Below, in pieces: positions 7,911 to 16,320 of a DNA stretch of 28,987 nt. Positions within the stretch are counted from its first letter, which is position 1. Every line of letters starts with the position of its first letter. The notes beneath the pieces are model-generated. The model was not told where the DNA came from. It ran no database searches and saw nothing but the letters and a program-made list of their open reading frames with translations. The DNA is from BRH-c25 sp029553855 (GTDB taxonomy: Bacteria > Bacillota > Clostridia > Lutisporales > Lutisporaceae). A program made the translations under genes and the position numbers. The stretch spans positions 1-28,987 of the forward strand of contig DAOSQO010000006.1 of assembly GCA_035375865.1 (NCBI GenBank), in the 5' to 3' direction.

Positions 7911-9602
7911 ATGAAGTTTGATATTGAATGGCTGTATGATATATATATACTGGAAATCTGGCATATATTCTCCATAATCTTTTCAATAGTATTTTTGTTC
8001 AGTATATTCCTTAATGCACGGAAATCTCCAATTTTATATTATTATGTCGTTTTGCATTTGATACTGTTGGAATGGATGATATGTAAAGTATTGAAAACCA
8101 TTGCTCCTACGGTGGAATTAAAATGGTTTTTTATTGCAGCCCAATATTTCGCCGTATGTTTCCTTGGAAGTGCGCTGCTTATGTTCGGCTATTATTATGG
8201 AAAGAGACGGCATTTGCCCCTTTGGACAAGCATATTGCTTAATGTTCCTCCGTTTCTCTTCTTTATTGGTATTATTACAAATGAATCCCATCATTTATTT
8301 TATTCCACCTACGATTTTCTTGGAGACACCTTTGGCCCGCTGTTTTATATCAGTACCGGAGTAATGTATCTGTATCTTACAGCAGGAATATATTTTTGTG
8401 CAGCTTGTTTTAGAAAACAGCAGGGCAGCAAGGGCACCCAGGCAAAACTTCTTACAGCCGGAATCATGGTGCCTCTTCTTGTAAATGCGCTGTATGTATT
8501 CGGATTGCTTGAACCCAGATTTGATCTTACCCCTATCAGCTGTAATATATCGCTGTTGTTTTTTGCTTATGCCATATGGAGATATCATTTCCTTGATGTT
8601 GTAAATATGGGTATATCTCTGTCTATGGGCAGCATGCAGGAAGGAGTGCTGGTCACAAATATAAGAGGCAGGATAATAGATTACAATAATTCAATTATGG
8701 AGATTCTTCACTTTTCCAACAATGAAATTCCCTTCGATACTATTGACCTTCTTTATGATTCCTTAAAACCGGTTTATAATGATACGATAAAAACAACAAC
8801 ACAGGACGGTAAGATCAGTTATATAAAATTCTATTCAAAACCTCTGGTATTAAGAAATAAGAAAACAATAGGAAATGTTCATGTATTTGCAGATATGACC
8901 GGTTACAGGGAACTTGTCCTTTCTTTGGAGAATAAAAACCGGGAACAGATTGAAGCAAACAAAAAAATAATAAAGTATATAAAAGATGTTGAGCAACTTA
9001 CAGCTATAGAAGAAAGAAACAGGATGGCCAAAGAAATCCATGATGTATTGGGCCATTCTCTTACGCTGGTCACGGCAGTCCTGGAAGGCAGCCTTATTTT
9101 GATTGAATCAGATTATTCCGAGGCCAAAAAAAGAATTGTTCAGGCTTTGTCAATGGCCAGACTCGGACACGGTGAAATGAAGAAAGTTCTTTATGGAACA
9201 TCAGTCGGGAGCATAAGTTCTACAAACCGATTGGAAATAGACCTTGAAAGTCTTGCCGACAGTTACAGGATTGCAGGAATGAAAGTAGTTCTTAGCGTAA
9301 CAGGGGTTAGTATGAACATTGATCAGCCATTCTATAACGCTATTTTCAGGATATGTCAGGAAGGGCTGACAAATTCACTGAGACATGGAAAGGCGGAAAA
9401 GGCGGATATATTCATCAGATTCAGCCAAAAGGAGGCAGAAGTATTTGTCATAGACAACGGCAAAGGCTGCCGGGAGCTTGTTAAGGGAAATGGAATCTCC
9501 GGTATGGAGCAAAGAATCGAAAGCTTTAACGGAACATTATCTTACGGTTCTCCCGAAAACACCGGTTTTACTGTTCACGCCATCATACCTCTTCATAAAT
9601 AA
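7911..9602 (+). CDS. Sensor histidine kinase, 7TM-PAS-HisKA_3-HATPase
   Basis: Complete membrane histidine kinase of 563 residues, partner of the regulator at 7265. Seven hydrophobic segments occupy about 15-225. A PAS-like domain (EGVLVTNIRGRIIDYNNS) spans about 245-335, then a coiled coil. The HisKA_3 motif is EERNRMAKEIHDVLGHS with phospho-accepting His377. The ATPase domain follows, with an N box (CQEGLTNSLRHG), G1 (VIDNGKGC) and G2 (GNGISGM). It is built like the shortened protein at 5851, so the two probably arose by duplication. The start ATG at 7911 lies 10 nt after the regulator stop. The stimulus is unknown; the 7TM domain suggests a small extracellular or membrane ligand. Confidence 0.94.
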   Translation: MKFDIEWLYDIYILEIWHIFSIIFSIVFLFSIFLNARKSPILYYYVVLHLILLEWMICKVLKTIAPTVELKWFFIAAQYFAVCFLGSALLMFGYYYGKRRHLPLWTSILLNVPPFLFFIGIITNESHHLFYSTYDFLGDTFGPLFYISTGVMYLYLTAGIYFCAACFRKQQGSKGTQAKLLTAGIMVPLLVNALYVFGLLEPRFDLTPISCNISLLFFAYAIWRYHFLDVVNMGISLSMGSMQEGVLVTNIRGRIIDYNNSIMEILHFSNNEIPFDTIDLLYDSLKPVYNDTIKTTTQDGKISYIKFYSKPLVLRNKKTIGNVHVFADMTGYRELVLSLENKNREQIEANKKIIKYIKDVEQLTAIEERNRMAKEIHDVLGHSLTLVTAVLEGSLILIESDYSEAKKRIVQALSMARLGHGEMKKVLYGTSVGSISSTNRLEIDLESLADSYRIAGMKVVLSVTGVSMNIDQPFYNAIFRICQEGLTNSLRHGKAEKADIFIRFSQKEAEVFVIDNGKGCRELVKGNGISGMEQRIESFNGTLSYGSPENTGFTVHAIIPLHK

Positions 9603-9637
9603 CGGATTCATATCACAGCAATTGCTAAATTTCTAAA

Positions 9638-9668
9638 GTCATTCCTTTTATTATCCAAAGGTCATTCC
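9638..9668 (+). promoter_or_regulatory. Direct repeat upstream of lipoprotein gene, possible regulator site
   Basis: GTCATTCC occurs at 9638-9645 and again at 9661-9668, 23 bp apart (about two helical turns), in the 190-bp gap between the kinase and the lipoprotein gene. Downstream, TTACAC (9711-9716) and TATGCA (9734-9739, preceded by TGC) could be a weak promoter with a 17-bp spacer. The arrangement is compatible with binding of a response regulator dimer or tandem. This is seen by eye only and could be chance. Confidence 0.25.
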
Positions 9669-9793
9669 ATTTGATTACTTTTGCCACTTGCTGAGTAAAG
9701 CTGCGATAACTTACACTTTTTATATAAATATGCTATGCATGCTGCGAATAGTATTTATCATTTAAAGTGTTTAATAAAGAAGGGAGGCTTAAA

Positions 9794-10267
9794 ATGAAAA
9801 GCAAAACCGTGCTGTTATTTTTAATTCTGCTCCTTTGCCTGGCCGGATGCAAGAAAGCGGAAACGGCAGAAGATCAGAAAGCGGATGTTCGGGAGGAAAA
9901 AGACAAGGTAGTAATCCAAACGGAACAAGGGAAAATGGAAGTATCTTCTGATGCGGGCAAAGATCTTGAATTACCGGAAGGGTTCCCTTCCGAAAAGCTT
10001 CCCATATATCCCAACGGAAGCATAGTGGTGTCGGAAGATATCAACGGCGTATACAATATTGGCATTGCCACAAATGATGATATCAAGCTTGTATATGAAT
10101 ACTACAAGAAGAACCTTAAGGTGCAAAGCGTAACGTCGGAAATGCTTTCCGGCGAATCGGCAAATTTAATCATACAAGACGATGAAAAAATCGGAAGCGT
10201 TATGGTTATGCTAAATAATCTGCCATATGATTTCAAGTATATTATTTTTATAACCTATGGAGGTTAA
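9794..10267 (+). CDS. Small lipoprotein, function unknown
   Basis: A 157-residue exported protein. ATG 9794 is chosen over an in-frame ATG at 9767 because GGGAGG lies just upstream and a standard lipoprotein signal follows (MKSKTVLLF, hydrophobic core, L-A-G-C with Cys19). After a charged, probably flexible stretch (20-60), a compact domain begins at LPEGFPSEKLPIYPNGS and contains a YEYYKKNL helix. This pattern recurs in uncharacterised clostridial lipoproteins, as far as I recall. It precedes the FN3-SLH gene by 20 nt and follows the two-component genes, suggesting a cell-surface role connected with them. No enzymatic motif is visible. Confidence 0.8.
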   Translation: MKSKTVLLFLILLLCLAGCKKAETAEDQKADVREEKDKVVIQTEQGKMEVSSDAGKDLELPEGFPSEKLPIYPNGSIVVSEDINGVYNIGIATNDDIKLVYEYYKKNLKVQSVTSEMLSGESANLIIQDDEKIGSVMVMLNNLPYDFKYIIFITYGG

Positions 10268-10287
10268 AAAATTCAGGAGATGATAAT

Positions 10288-12240
10288 ATGAAACCCAATA
10301 AAATATCTAGGCTGGTTACTGTTATGCTGATATCATTTATTATGAGCTTGTTCACAATACCGGCCTCAGCCCTTCCTCCCATTCCCGGCGAAATACCTGA
10401 TATACCCGATATACCGTTATTGTTTCTTGCTCCTTCAGATTTGGCTGCTGAAACTGTAGGAGAAACACAGGTTAATCTTACGTGGAAAGATAATACTGCA
10501 AATGAAACAGGCTTCAGAATATTCCGAAGAGAAGCGGGGGGATTTCCGTATCTTCATATTGCAACTATTGGACCTAATACTGGTAATACGGCTTCATTTA
10601 ACGATACTTCTGCCGCCAGGGAAAAGACTTATTTTTACAAGGTTCATGCATATAAAACAGGTACTGCTTCCGATTATTCCAATGAAGTCACTGTCAGTAC
10701 TCCTGTATTGGCTTGCCCCGACGGACTTGCCGTTACAAATTATACATCACGCAGCATCACTATAGTCTGGAACGATAATTCAAAATTCGAACAGGGCTAC
10801 AATGTAAATATAGGCCGCGAAGGGGCGATGCTTTTTAACAAATATACCGCAGCCCCGAATTCCACTTCATATTTATTTGAAGATTTGACTCCGGGAATAC
10901 AATATTGGATTAGTGTTGAGGCCTTTGATGCAGAAGACAACAAAATTGCTACTGAAAAAATAACTTTAAGAACGCCCTTTGAAATTCTGCAGCCGTTGAA
11001 AAAGCCAACACAATTAAATGCAAATGTTATTACAAAAAATAAGATACTATTGTCATGGAAAGACAACTCAGGCGGGGAAACCGGATATATCGTTGAGCGA
11101 AAGGAAAAAGAGCAAGTAAATTATACTGTACTTGCCAATTTAAGTGCAAATTCAGAAGTATATAATGACAATACCGTAATCGAAGATAAAGTGTATATAT
11201 ACAGGGTAAAAGTTATAAGAGATATGCAATATGAATACTCAGAGCCTTTTACTGCAAATACTTATATTCCGGAAGCTCCTTCAAGCCTGAACGGAATAGA
11301 TAGAGAAGACAACTCCTATAGGCTTACATGGACGAATGATACTGATTATGAAACAGCCTATAGGATTGAAAGAAAAACCTATGACGGTACTTATTCCTTA
11401 TTAGGTCATTCAGGGCCGGATACTCTTATCTACGATGACTATACTGCCCTGCCTGATACAGTCTACTATTACAGGGTGTGTGCGGTAAACTGCCAATTGG
11501 CATCAGGTTATTCCAACGAATGCTGTCTCGGTATGCAAGAGCTTCCACATTTGCTTCCTGAAGATTCTGAAATTCCCTCTGAAACTCCGGATGTACCTGA
11601 GAGTTCCGGAGGCACATCAGGCAGCTCGGGAGGCAATAGCGGCTCCGGAAGCTCAGGCGGGACATCAGGCGGTTCTGAAGGTTCGGGAAACACCGGCATT
11701 TTCGACGGCACACAAAGCCAATGGGCAGTTGCAGAGCTGGAAGAGGCTTTTGATTATGGCCTTACCTATCCCGGCATATTGAATAACTACAAAACCCATA
11801 TTACAAGAGAGGAATTTTGCAGAATAGTTGTAAAGCTATATGAAAAGTTGAGCGGAAAAACAGTTGCTGCAGCTGAAGATCCTTTTACCGACACGGATGA
11901 TCCGGAAGTATTAATAGCATATAAGCTTAAAATAGTATTTGGAGTTGGGAACAACCAGTTTGCACCAAACAACAAAATAACAAGGCAGGAGATATGCGTA
12001 ATGATAATGAGGGCTCTTAATGCTGCCATAACTGGAATTGACAAGAGTACGGCTTCTATTTTTCCTTTTACTGATGAAAGCAATATAGCTTTATGGGCTA
12101 AGGATTCAATGAAATTTTGCTATAAAAACAACATTATGAAGGGTGTCAGCGATAAAGAAATTGCACCGCTTAATAATACCACCAGAGAACAAGCCATCGT
12201 ACTATTGAAACGAACTTTTGAACAATATATGAACAGATAA
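10288..12240 (+). CDS. Surface protein with four FN3 domains, Gly/Ser linker and three SLH domains
   Basis: A 650-residue cell-wall protein. A signal peptide (1-29, ending near ASA) is followed by a Pro-rich stretch. Four fibronectin type III repeats follow at about 45-138, 139-230, 236-327 and 328-416, each with a conserved Trp (LTWKDNT, IVWNDNS, LSWKDNS, LTWTNDT) and a late YxYRV/YFYKV or YWISVEA strand. A Gly/Ser-rich linker lies at about 436-468. Three S-layer homology domains (about 472-530, 535-585, 592-650) would bind secondary cell-wall polymers. The first SLH copy is the most degenerate. There is no catalytic domain, so adhesion, scaffolding or ligand binding is likely. It is probably co-transcribed with the lipoprotein 20 nt upstream and ends at a strong hairpin. 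Confidence 0.93.
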   Translation: MKPNKISRLVTVMLISFIMSLFTIPASALPPIPGEIPDIPDIPLLFLAPSDLAAETVGETQVNLTWKDNTANETGFRIFRREAGGFPYLHIATIGPNTGNTASFNDTSAAREKTYFYKVHAYKTGTASDYSNEVTVSTPVLACPDGLAVTNYTSRSITIVWNDNSKFEQGYNVNIGREGAMLFNKYTAAPNSTSYLFEDLTPGIQYWISVEAFDAEDNKIATEKITLRTPFEILQPLKKPTQLNANVITKNKILLSWKDNSGGETGYIVERKEKEQVNYTVLANLSANSEVYNDNTVIEDKVYIYRVKVIRDMQYEYSEPFTANTYIPEAPSSLNGIDREDNSYRLTWTNDTDYETAYRIERKTYDGTYSLLGHSGPDTLIYDDYTALPDTVYYYRVCAVNCQLASGYSNECCLGMQELPHLLPEDSEIPSETPDVPESSGGTSGSSGGNSGSGSSGGTSGGSEGSGNTGIFDGTQSQWAVAELEEAFDYGLTYPGILNNYKTHITREEFCRIVVKLYEKLSGKTVAAAEDPFTDTDDPEVLIAYKLKIVFGVGNNQFAPNNKITRQEICVMIMRALNAAITGIDKSTASIFPFTDESNIALWAKDSMKFCYKNNIMKGVSDKEIAPLNNTTREQAIVLLKRTFEQYMNR

Positions 12241-12243
12241 TAT

Positions 12244-12276
12244 AAGCCGTGTAAAATCAATAATTTTACACGGCTT
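12244..12276. terminator. Bidirectional hairpin terminator between convergent genes
   Basis: A perfect 14-bp inverted repeat (AAGCCGTGTAAAAT at 12244-12257, complement at 12263-12276) has a five-base loop. It sits between the stop codons of the FN3-SLH gene (plus) and the PepF-like gene (minus). The U-rich character is partly within the stem in both directions, as is common for shared terminators. Confidence 0.8.
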
Positions 12277-12289
12277 TCACAATTTCTTC

Positions 12290-14059
12290 CTATCTGAGCC
12301 TTATAAATTTATCTATATCTTTCCTGATAAGCTCCAGGGAGCTTCTCCAGAAGTCGGCTTTTCTTATATCTATATTCATAACCTTCGCCACATCAACTAT
12401 ATCCAGCTTGCCTGTCACACTCAGCATCCTGTCGTAATCCGGCACAAATTCTTTGCCCCGCTTCATGTACTCCGCATACAATCCCTTTGAAAACAGCAGC
12501 CCAAAGGCATAGGGGAAGTTGTAGAAGTTATAGTCGGCGCTGTAATAGTGAGGCTTGCACAGCCACATGTATGGATGCAGAAAATCATGGTCAAGTCCGT
12601 TGCCGTATGACTGCTTCTGTGCATCAATCATTATTTCCTTCAATTCATTAACCGACAGAGAGCCTTCTTCTCTTCTCCTGAATACTTCACTTTCAAATAT
12701 AAAACGGCTCATTATATCCACTATGACCTGCGCCGAATCAGATATGTCATTTTCCAATATGGAAAAAGCCTCCTCATCGCTGGCCGACTCTAATGCTGCT
12801 TCTTTAACTATGGTCTCACAGAATATTGATGCCGTTTCCGCTATCGGCATTGGGTAATTGGAATTAAGGAATTCCTCTTTTATAAGGCATGCTCCGTGAT
12901 ACCCATGTCCCAGCTCATGAGCCAGGGCGGTCATGTTGCTGAAGCTTCCATCGAAATTTGCGAGTATTCTGCTTTCCCCTATTGTATGAAGGTTTTCGCA
13001 AAAAGCCCCGCCCCGCTTGCCTTCTCTTGGCTCTGCATCTATCCAGCGGTTGTCGAAGGCATGGGCTGCATAATCCGCCAGCTTATCACTGAAGGTCCTG
13101 AAATTATCCACTATATAGTCTCTGGCTTCCTTATAGCTGAATCGTATGTCCACATCCCCCATAGGAGCAAACATTTCATAAAACGGCAGTCCGTTGCTGC
13201 AGCCCATGAGTTCCGCCTTTTTCCTGAAATATCTGTGGAAGTCGGGGAGGCTTTCGCGCATTGACGCCAGCATGGCGTTCAATGTGTCCATATCCATTCT
13301 TGAATCCAGAACTGTTCTTTCCAAGGGGGAATTGTATCCCTTCATTTTAGATATGGTTATTACCTCTCCTTTTATACCGTTCAAGCTTGCCGCCACTGAT
13401 TCGTCAACTTTTAGATATGCCTTAAGCTCCGCCTCGTAAGCTGTTTTTCTGAGTCCGGCGTCTTTGCTATATGCCATATTCCTCACTATGGGCAAAGGAA
13501 GCTTCTTTTCCTCTCCGTCTATCGAAATATCAACTAAAAGCGTAGAAGTCAACAGCTCCTGTAGCTTTTCCCATGCAGCGGAACCTGTTGTCTGCATTTT
13601 TGAGATAAGTACCTCCTCTTTATCGCTTAAGAGGTACTTGCTCTTATCAATATTTTCCTGAATGAAGTATTTGAACTCCTTCAGGTAGTTGTCTGCTGCA
13701 ATGATTTCATTAATATTGCTGATGTTCCCAAGCCATTTCTGGAAATTTACCTGGGGTTTTGTAAGTTCTGTAGCTCTTTCCTCCAGTATGTCGACTGTCT
13801 TCAATGCCTTTTCATTTTTTGCTTCAACGCTTAAAGTCAGCTGGGCAAAGCTAAGCAACCGTGTATAAAGCATATAAAACCCATTGAGCGTCTTTATATA
13901 TTTTCTCATTTTGTGGCCTGCATCTTCAGAATCCCCAAAATTTGTTTCAGCCCATTTCTTTATTTGCTCAATCTCTTTGATACATTTCTTAAAATCCTTC
14001 TCGAATTCCTCAGTTTCAAAGGATTTATAAAGATTATCCAAGCTCCATCTTTGATTCAT
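12290..14059 (-). CDS. pepF: Oligoendopeptidase F, peptidase family M3B
   Basis: Cytoplasmic zinc oligopeptidase of 589 residues, the usual PepF length. The metal site is HELGH (H381, E382, H385) within TALAHELGHGYHG, with the third ligand probably E408 in PIAETASIFCE. The N-terminal helical oligopeptidase domain covers about 100-200. I chose ATG 14059 (MNQRWSLDNLYKSF) because TGGAGG lies just before it; an upstream in-frame ATG at 14089 lacks a comparable site. It lies 36 nt downstream of the TelA-like gene, so the two are likely co-transcribed. Known members degrade short peptides; the reason for the TelA pairing is unclear. Confidence 0.93.
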   Translation of the reverse strand: MNQRWSLDNLYKSFETEEFEKDFKKCIKEIEQIKKWAETNFGDSEDAGHKMRKYIKTLNGFYMLYTRLLSFAQLTLSVEAKNEKALKTVDILEERATELTKPQVNFQKWLGNISNINEIIAADNYLKEFKYFIQENIDKSKYLLSDKEEVLISKMQTTGSAAWEKLQELLTSTLLVDISIDGEEKKLPLPIVRNMAYSKDAGLRKTAYEAELKAYLKVDESVAASLNGIKGEVITISKMKGYNSPLERTVLDSRMDMDTLNAMLASMRESLPDFHRYFRKKAELMGCSNGLPFYEMFAPMGDVDIRFSYKEARDYIVDNFRTFSDKLADYAAHAFDNRWIDAEPREGKRGGAFCENLHTIGESRILANFDGSFSNMTALAHELGHGYHGACLIKEEFLNSNYPMPIAETASIFCETIVKEAALESASDEEAFSILENDISDSAQVIVDIMSRFIFESEVFRRREEGSLSVNELKEIMIDAQKQSYGNGLDHDFLHPYMWLCKPHYYSADYNFYNFPYAFGLLFSKGLYAEYMKRGKEFVPDYDRMLSVTGKLDIVDVAKVMNIDIRKADFWRSSLELIRKDIDKFIRLR

Positions 14060-14095
14060 ATGCCAACCTCCACTCTTTTTCTGTAACACTATTTT

Positions 14096-15184
14096 TTATG
14101 TATTTTCAATAAGCTTTTTCTTCAGCTCTTTTTCTATAGCTGCCAGTTCCGCTTCCGCCTGCTGCCTCTTAAGCCGTCCTTCCTTTTGGATATTGAGGGT
14201 TTCATCAATTGTGTCTATAAGGTCTGTGTTGACCTTCTTCAGGCTTTCTATGTCCACCACTCCGCGTTCTGTTTCCCTTGCCAGGTCAATTGAGCCGGTT
14301 TTTAGCATCTCTGCGTTTTTTTGCAGCAGTGTATTGGTTGTGTCGGTCACTTCCTTCTGCACAGCCAAAGCATTTTTCTGCTTTAACAGGCTTATCGCAA
14401 TTACAATCTGGTTTTTCCACAGAGGTATGGTGTTTAATATTGAGCTTTGTATCTTTTCCACCAGAACCTGGTTGTTATTCTGAATAAGCCTTATCTGAGG
14501 CGCTGTCTGCAGCGATACCATACGGCTCAGTTTCAGATCGTGTATTTTTTTCTCGAATCTGTTTGCCATCTGTATAGTATCATTCAGCTTTTGTGCATCA
14601 ACAGGATCGTTTGTTTCTTTTACCCTAACCTGCATTTCGGGGATTATACTTTCATTGATCTCCTTAAGTTTCAGTGTTCCTGCCATTATGTAATAGTTGA
14701 GGTTGCCAAGGTATTCAAGATTCTTATCAAACAGGTAATCCAGCAGGGTAATATCCTTCAAAAGCTGCATCTTTGATTTGTCAAGCTCGTCAACGATTTT
14801 CTCTATCTCTGTGCTGAGCTTTTGGTATCTTGCTGCGAACTTCTGACTGTTGTTTACAAGGGACCCTATGATGGGAAATTTGGATATGAAGCTTTTGCCT
14901 GAGCTTACCCCATCCACATCCAATTCTTTTACTTTCATCATAAGATCTGTAAGTATCTCCCCTACATAGCCGCTGTCCTTTGATCTTACTTCACTTACAA
15001 CATTGTCTGCAAAACCCGCAATTTGGCTTTGAGCCCCCACCCCATACTGAAGTATGAATTGAGAATCCTCTATGTTGATAGTCTTGATTATTTCTTCCAG
15101 CCGATGCCGCTGTTCCTCTGTCATACTAGAAATGTCTATTTCCGCAAGCCCCGTCTCAACTGTATTATTCTTATCCGGTTCCAT
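14096..15184 (-). CDS. TelA-like toxic anion resistance family protein
   Basis: A 362-residue soluble, strongly helical protein of the TelA/YaaN family. Features are an acidic N-terminus, a conserved region of about 50-110 with a short GKSFISKFPIIGSLVNNSQKF-like segment, and long coiled-coil-forming helices to the C-terminus (EAELAAIEKELKKKLIE). Family members have been linked to tellurite and to cell-envelope or antibiotic stress, but no biochemical activity is established, so resistance to tellurite should not be assumed. ATG 15184 has an excellent AAGGAGGAGC site. It is divergent from the GNAT gene and first in a two-gene unit with the PepF-like gene. Confidence 0.88.
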   Translation of the reverse strand: MEPDKNNTVETGLAEIDISSMTEEQRHRLEEIIKTINIEDSQFILQYGVGAQSQIAGFADNVVSEVRSKDSGYVGEILTDLMMKVKELDVDGVSSGKSFISKFPIIGSLVNNSQKFAARYQKLSTEIEKIVDELDKSKMQLLKDITLLDYLFDKNLEYLGNLNYYIMAGTLKLKEINESIIPEMQVRVKETNDPVDAQKLNDTIQMANRFEKKIHDLKLSRMVSLQTAPQIRLIQNNNQVLVEKIQSSILNTIPLWKNQIVIAISLLKQKNALAVQKEVTDTTNTLLQKNAEMLKTGSIDLARETERGVVDIESLKKVNTDLIDTIDETLNIQKEGRLKRQQAEAELAAIEKELKKKLIENT

Positions 15185-15284
15185 AAATGCTCCTCCTTCG
15201 TACGATTACTTTTATGTAAATACCAATTTAATGCTTTTTCAATATAATACTATTCTATCATTGTTTTCGAAAAAATGTATATAC

Positions 15285-15313
15285 ATGACAACCGTACTCC
15301 TTTGTAATATAAT
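15285..15313 (+). promoter_or_regulatory. Promoter for the GNAT gene
   Basis: ATGACA (15285-15290) and a perfect TATAAT (15308-15313) are separated by 17 bp on the plus strand, 34 nt before the start codon at 15348. The match to a sigma-A promoter is strong at the -10 and five of six at the -35. Confidence 0.75.
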
Positions 15314-15347
15314 TATTTATATAATTATATCCCAAGGAGATATAAAA

Positions 15348-16223
15348 ATGATAGAGTATAGGAAACTGACCCATCAGGACTATGATGACGTAGCAGAAAT
15401 CTGTAAGGATATCTGGGAGGGCACCGATTATCTGCCTGAGGTTTTTCATAAATGGGTCGACAGCAAAGGGCTGTTCTTAGGTGCCGTTGACACCGATACC
15501 AATAAAGTAATAGGAACAGACAAATACTCCATACTTTATGACGGTACAGGCTGGCTTGAGGGTCTGCGCACCCACAAGGACTATCGGGGTCGTGGCATAG
15601 GCAGGGAGCTGGCCGTCAGAATTGTTGAAAAAGCCAAGGGAGATCTTAGAAAAGGGAAAATAAATAATATTGCATTTTCTACTCATATTTCTTCTGTAGA
15701 AAGTATAAACATAATGAAACAAATGGGCTTCAGGTTAGAGCAGGAATACATTCTTTTGCAGAAAGAATACTCGGATGCGGACAAGACTCTGCGTCTCGAA
15801 GACTTCTCTATAGACAGACATGCTCTTGCTTATAAGGAATTTATTGAACTTCCGTATTTGAAAAGGAGAAATAGAATACTGCCCTTTGCATTTTGTTTTC
15901 AGAAGCCTACCCCGAAGCTGTATAAGGAGCTAGTAAAGGATAACTGCTTCATATCTTTGAACGGCCACAAAGGATTATTCAAACTGAAAGGCGAGCCTCA
16001 TTTTATTGTTTTTGATGAAAGTCCTGAAGGAATAAACACATTCATGAATTATTATCTGCTTCTGCTTAATGGCAAATGCAACTCCGCACCTCTTACCTCA
16101 GTCATGCCGTGGGACGTACAATTACTTGCCTCACTCGAAGCCATGGGCTTTACCTTGGAGAATTTGACCTGTGACTATCTCTATTTTACATATGCAGAAA
16201 AATGTGACGTTGTCACATTTTAA
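15348..16223 (+). CDS. GNAT family N-acetyltransferase with C-terminal extension
   Basis: A 291-residue protein. Residues 1-140 form a GNAT domain, with the acetyl-CoA loop visible as HKDYRGRGIGRELAVRIVEKA and the final strand pair around ESINIMKQMGFRLEQEY. Residues about 150-291 form a second region without a recognised motif. Its closing pattern (LLASLEAMGFTLENLTCDYLY) resembles a degenerate second acetyltransferase half. I chose ATG 15348 because AAGGAGATATAAAA precedes it and the fold starts with MIEYRKLTHQDYDDV; upstream codons in this frame cross the promoter. The substrate is unknown. The gene is probably monocistronic, with a hairpin over its stop codon. Confidence 0.88.
   Translation: MIEYRKLTHQDYDDVAEICKDIWEGTDYLPEVFHKWVDSKGLFLGAVDTDTNKVIGTDKYSILYDGTGWLEGLRTHKDYRGRGIGRELAVRIVEKAKGDLRKGKINNIAFSTHISSVESINIMKQMGFRLEQEYILLQKEYSDADKTLRLEDFSIDRHALAYKEFIELPYLKRRNRILPFAFCFQKPTPKLYKELVKDNCFISLNGHKGLFKLKGEPHFIVFDESPEGINTFMNYYLLLLNGKCNSAPLTSVMPWDVQLLASLEAMGFTLENLTCDYLYFTYAEKCDVVTF
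16199..16221 (+). terminator. Hairpin overlapping the GNAT stop codon, possible terminator
   Basis: AAAATGTGAC (16199-16208) and GTCACATTTT (16212-16221) form a perfect 10-bp stem with a three-base loop, its last base being the first base of the TAA stop. The 5-bp GTGAC/GTCAC core followed by ATTTT looks like a compact terminator. Confidence 0.45.
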
Positions 16224-16252
16224 GTCACTAGTTGCTAGTCGCCAGTCTCTAG
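16223..16252 (+). repeat. Degenerate 7-bp tandem repeat
   Basis: Four head-to-tail heptamers, AGTCACT, AGTTGCT, AGTCGCC and AGTCTCT, plus a partial AG, follow directly after the GNAT stop codon. No function is apparent; it may be a slippage-generated microsatellite. Confidence 0.6.
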
Positions 16253-16291
16253 ATTATGGCAGGGCTTCGAAGAAATACCCAAATTCTAGTG

Positions 16292-16318
16292 TCTGAAGAT
16301 TACTTAGCAATCTTCAGA
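16292..16318. terminator. Hairpin between convergent GNAT and lipid kinase genes
   Basis: TCTGAAGATT (16292-16301) and AATCTTCAGA (16309-16318) form a perfect 10-bp stem with a seven-base loop, two bases before the stop codon of the minus-strand lipid kinase gene. There is no clear U tract on either side, so terminator activity is uncertain; transcript-end protection is equally possible. Confidence 0.45.
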
Positions 16319-16320
16319 TA

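Noticed and set aside
16199..16221. Palindrome resembling a CRP/FNR operator (TGTGAC-TCACA type)
   Set aside because: The spacer is one base short of the usual six and it lies on the end of a coding region with no gene start downstream on either strand; a hairpin explains it better.
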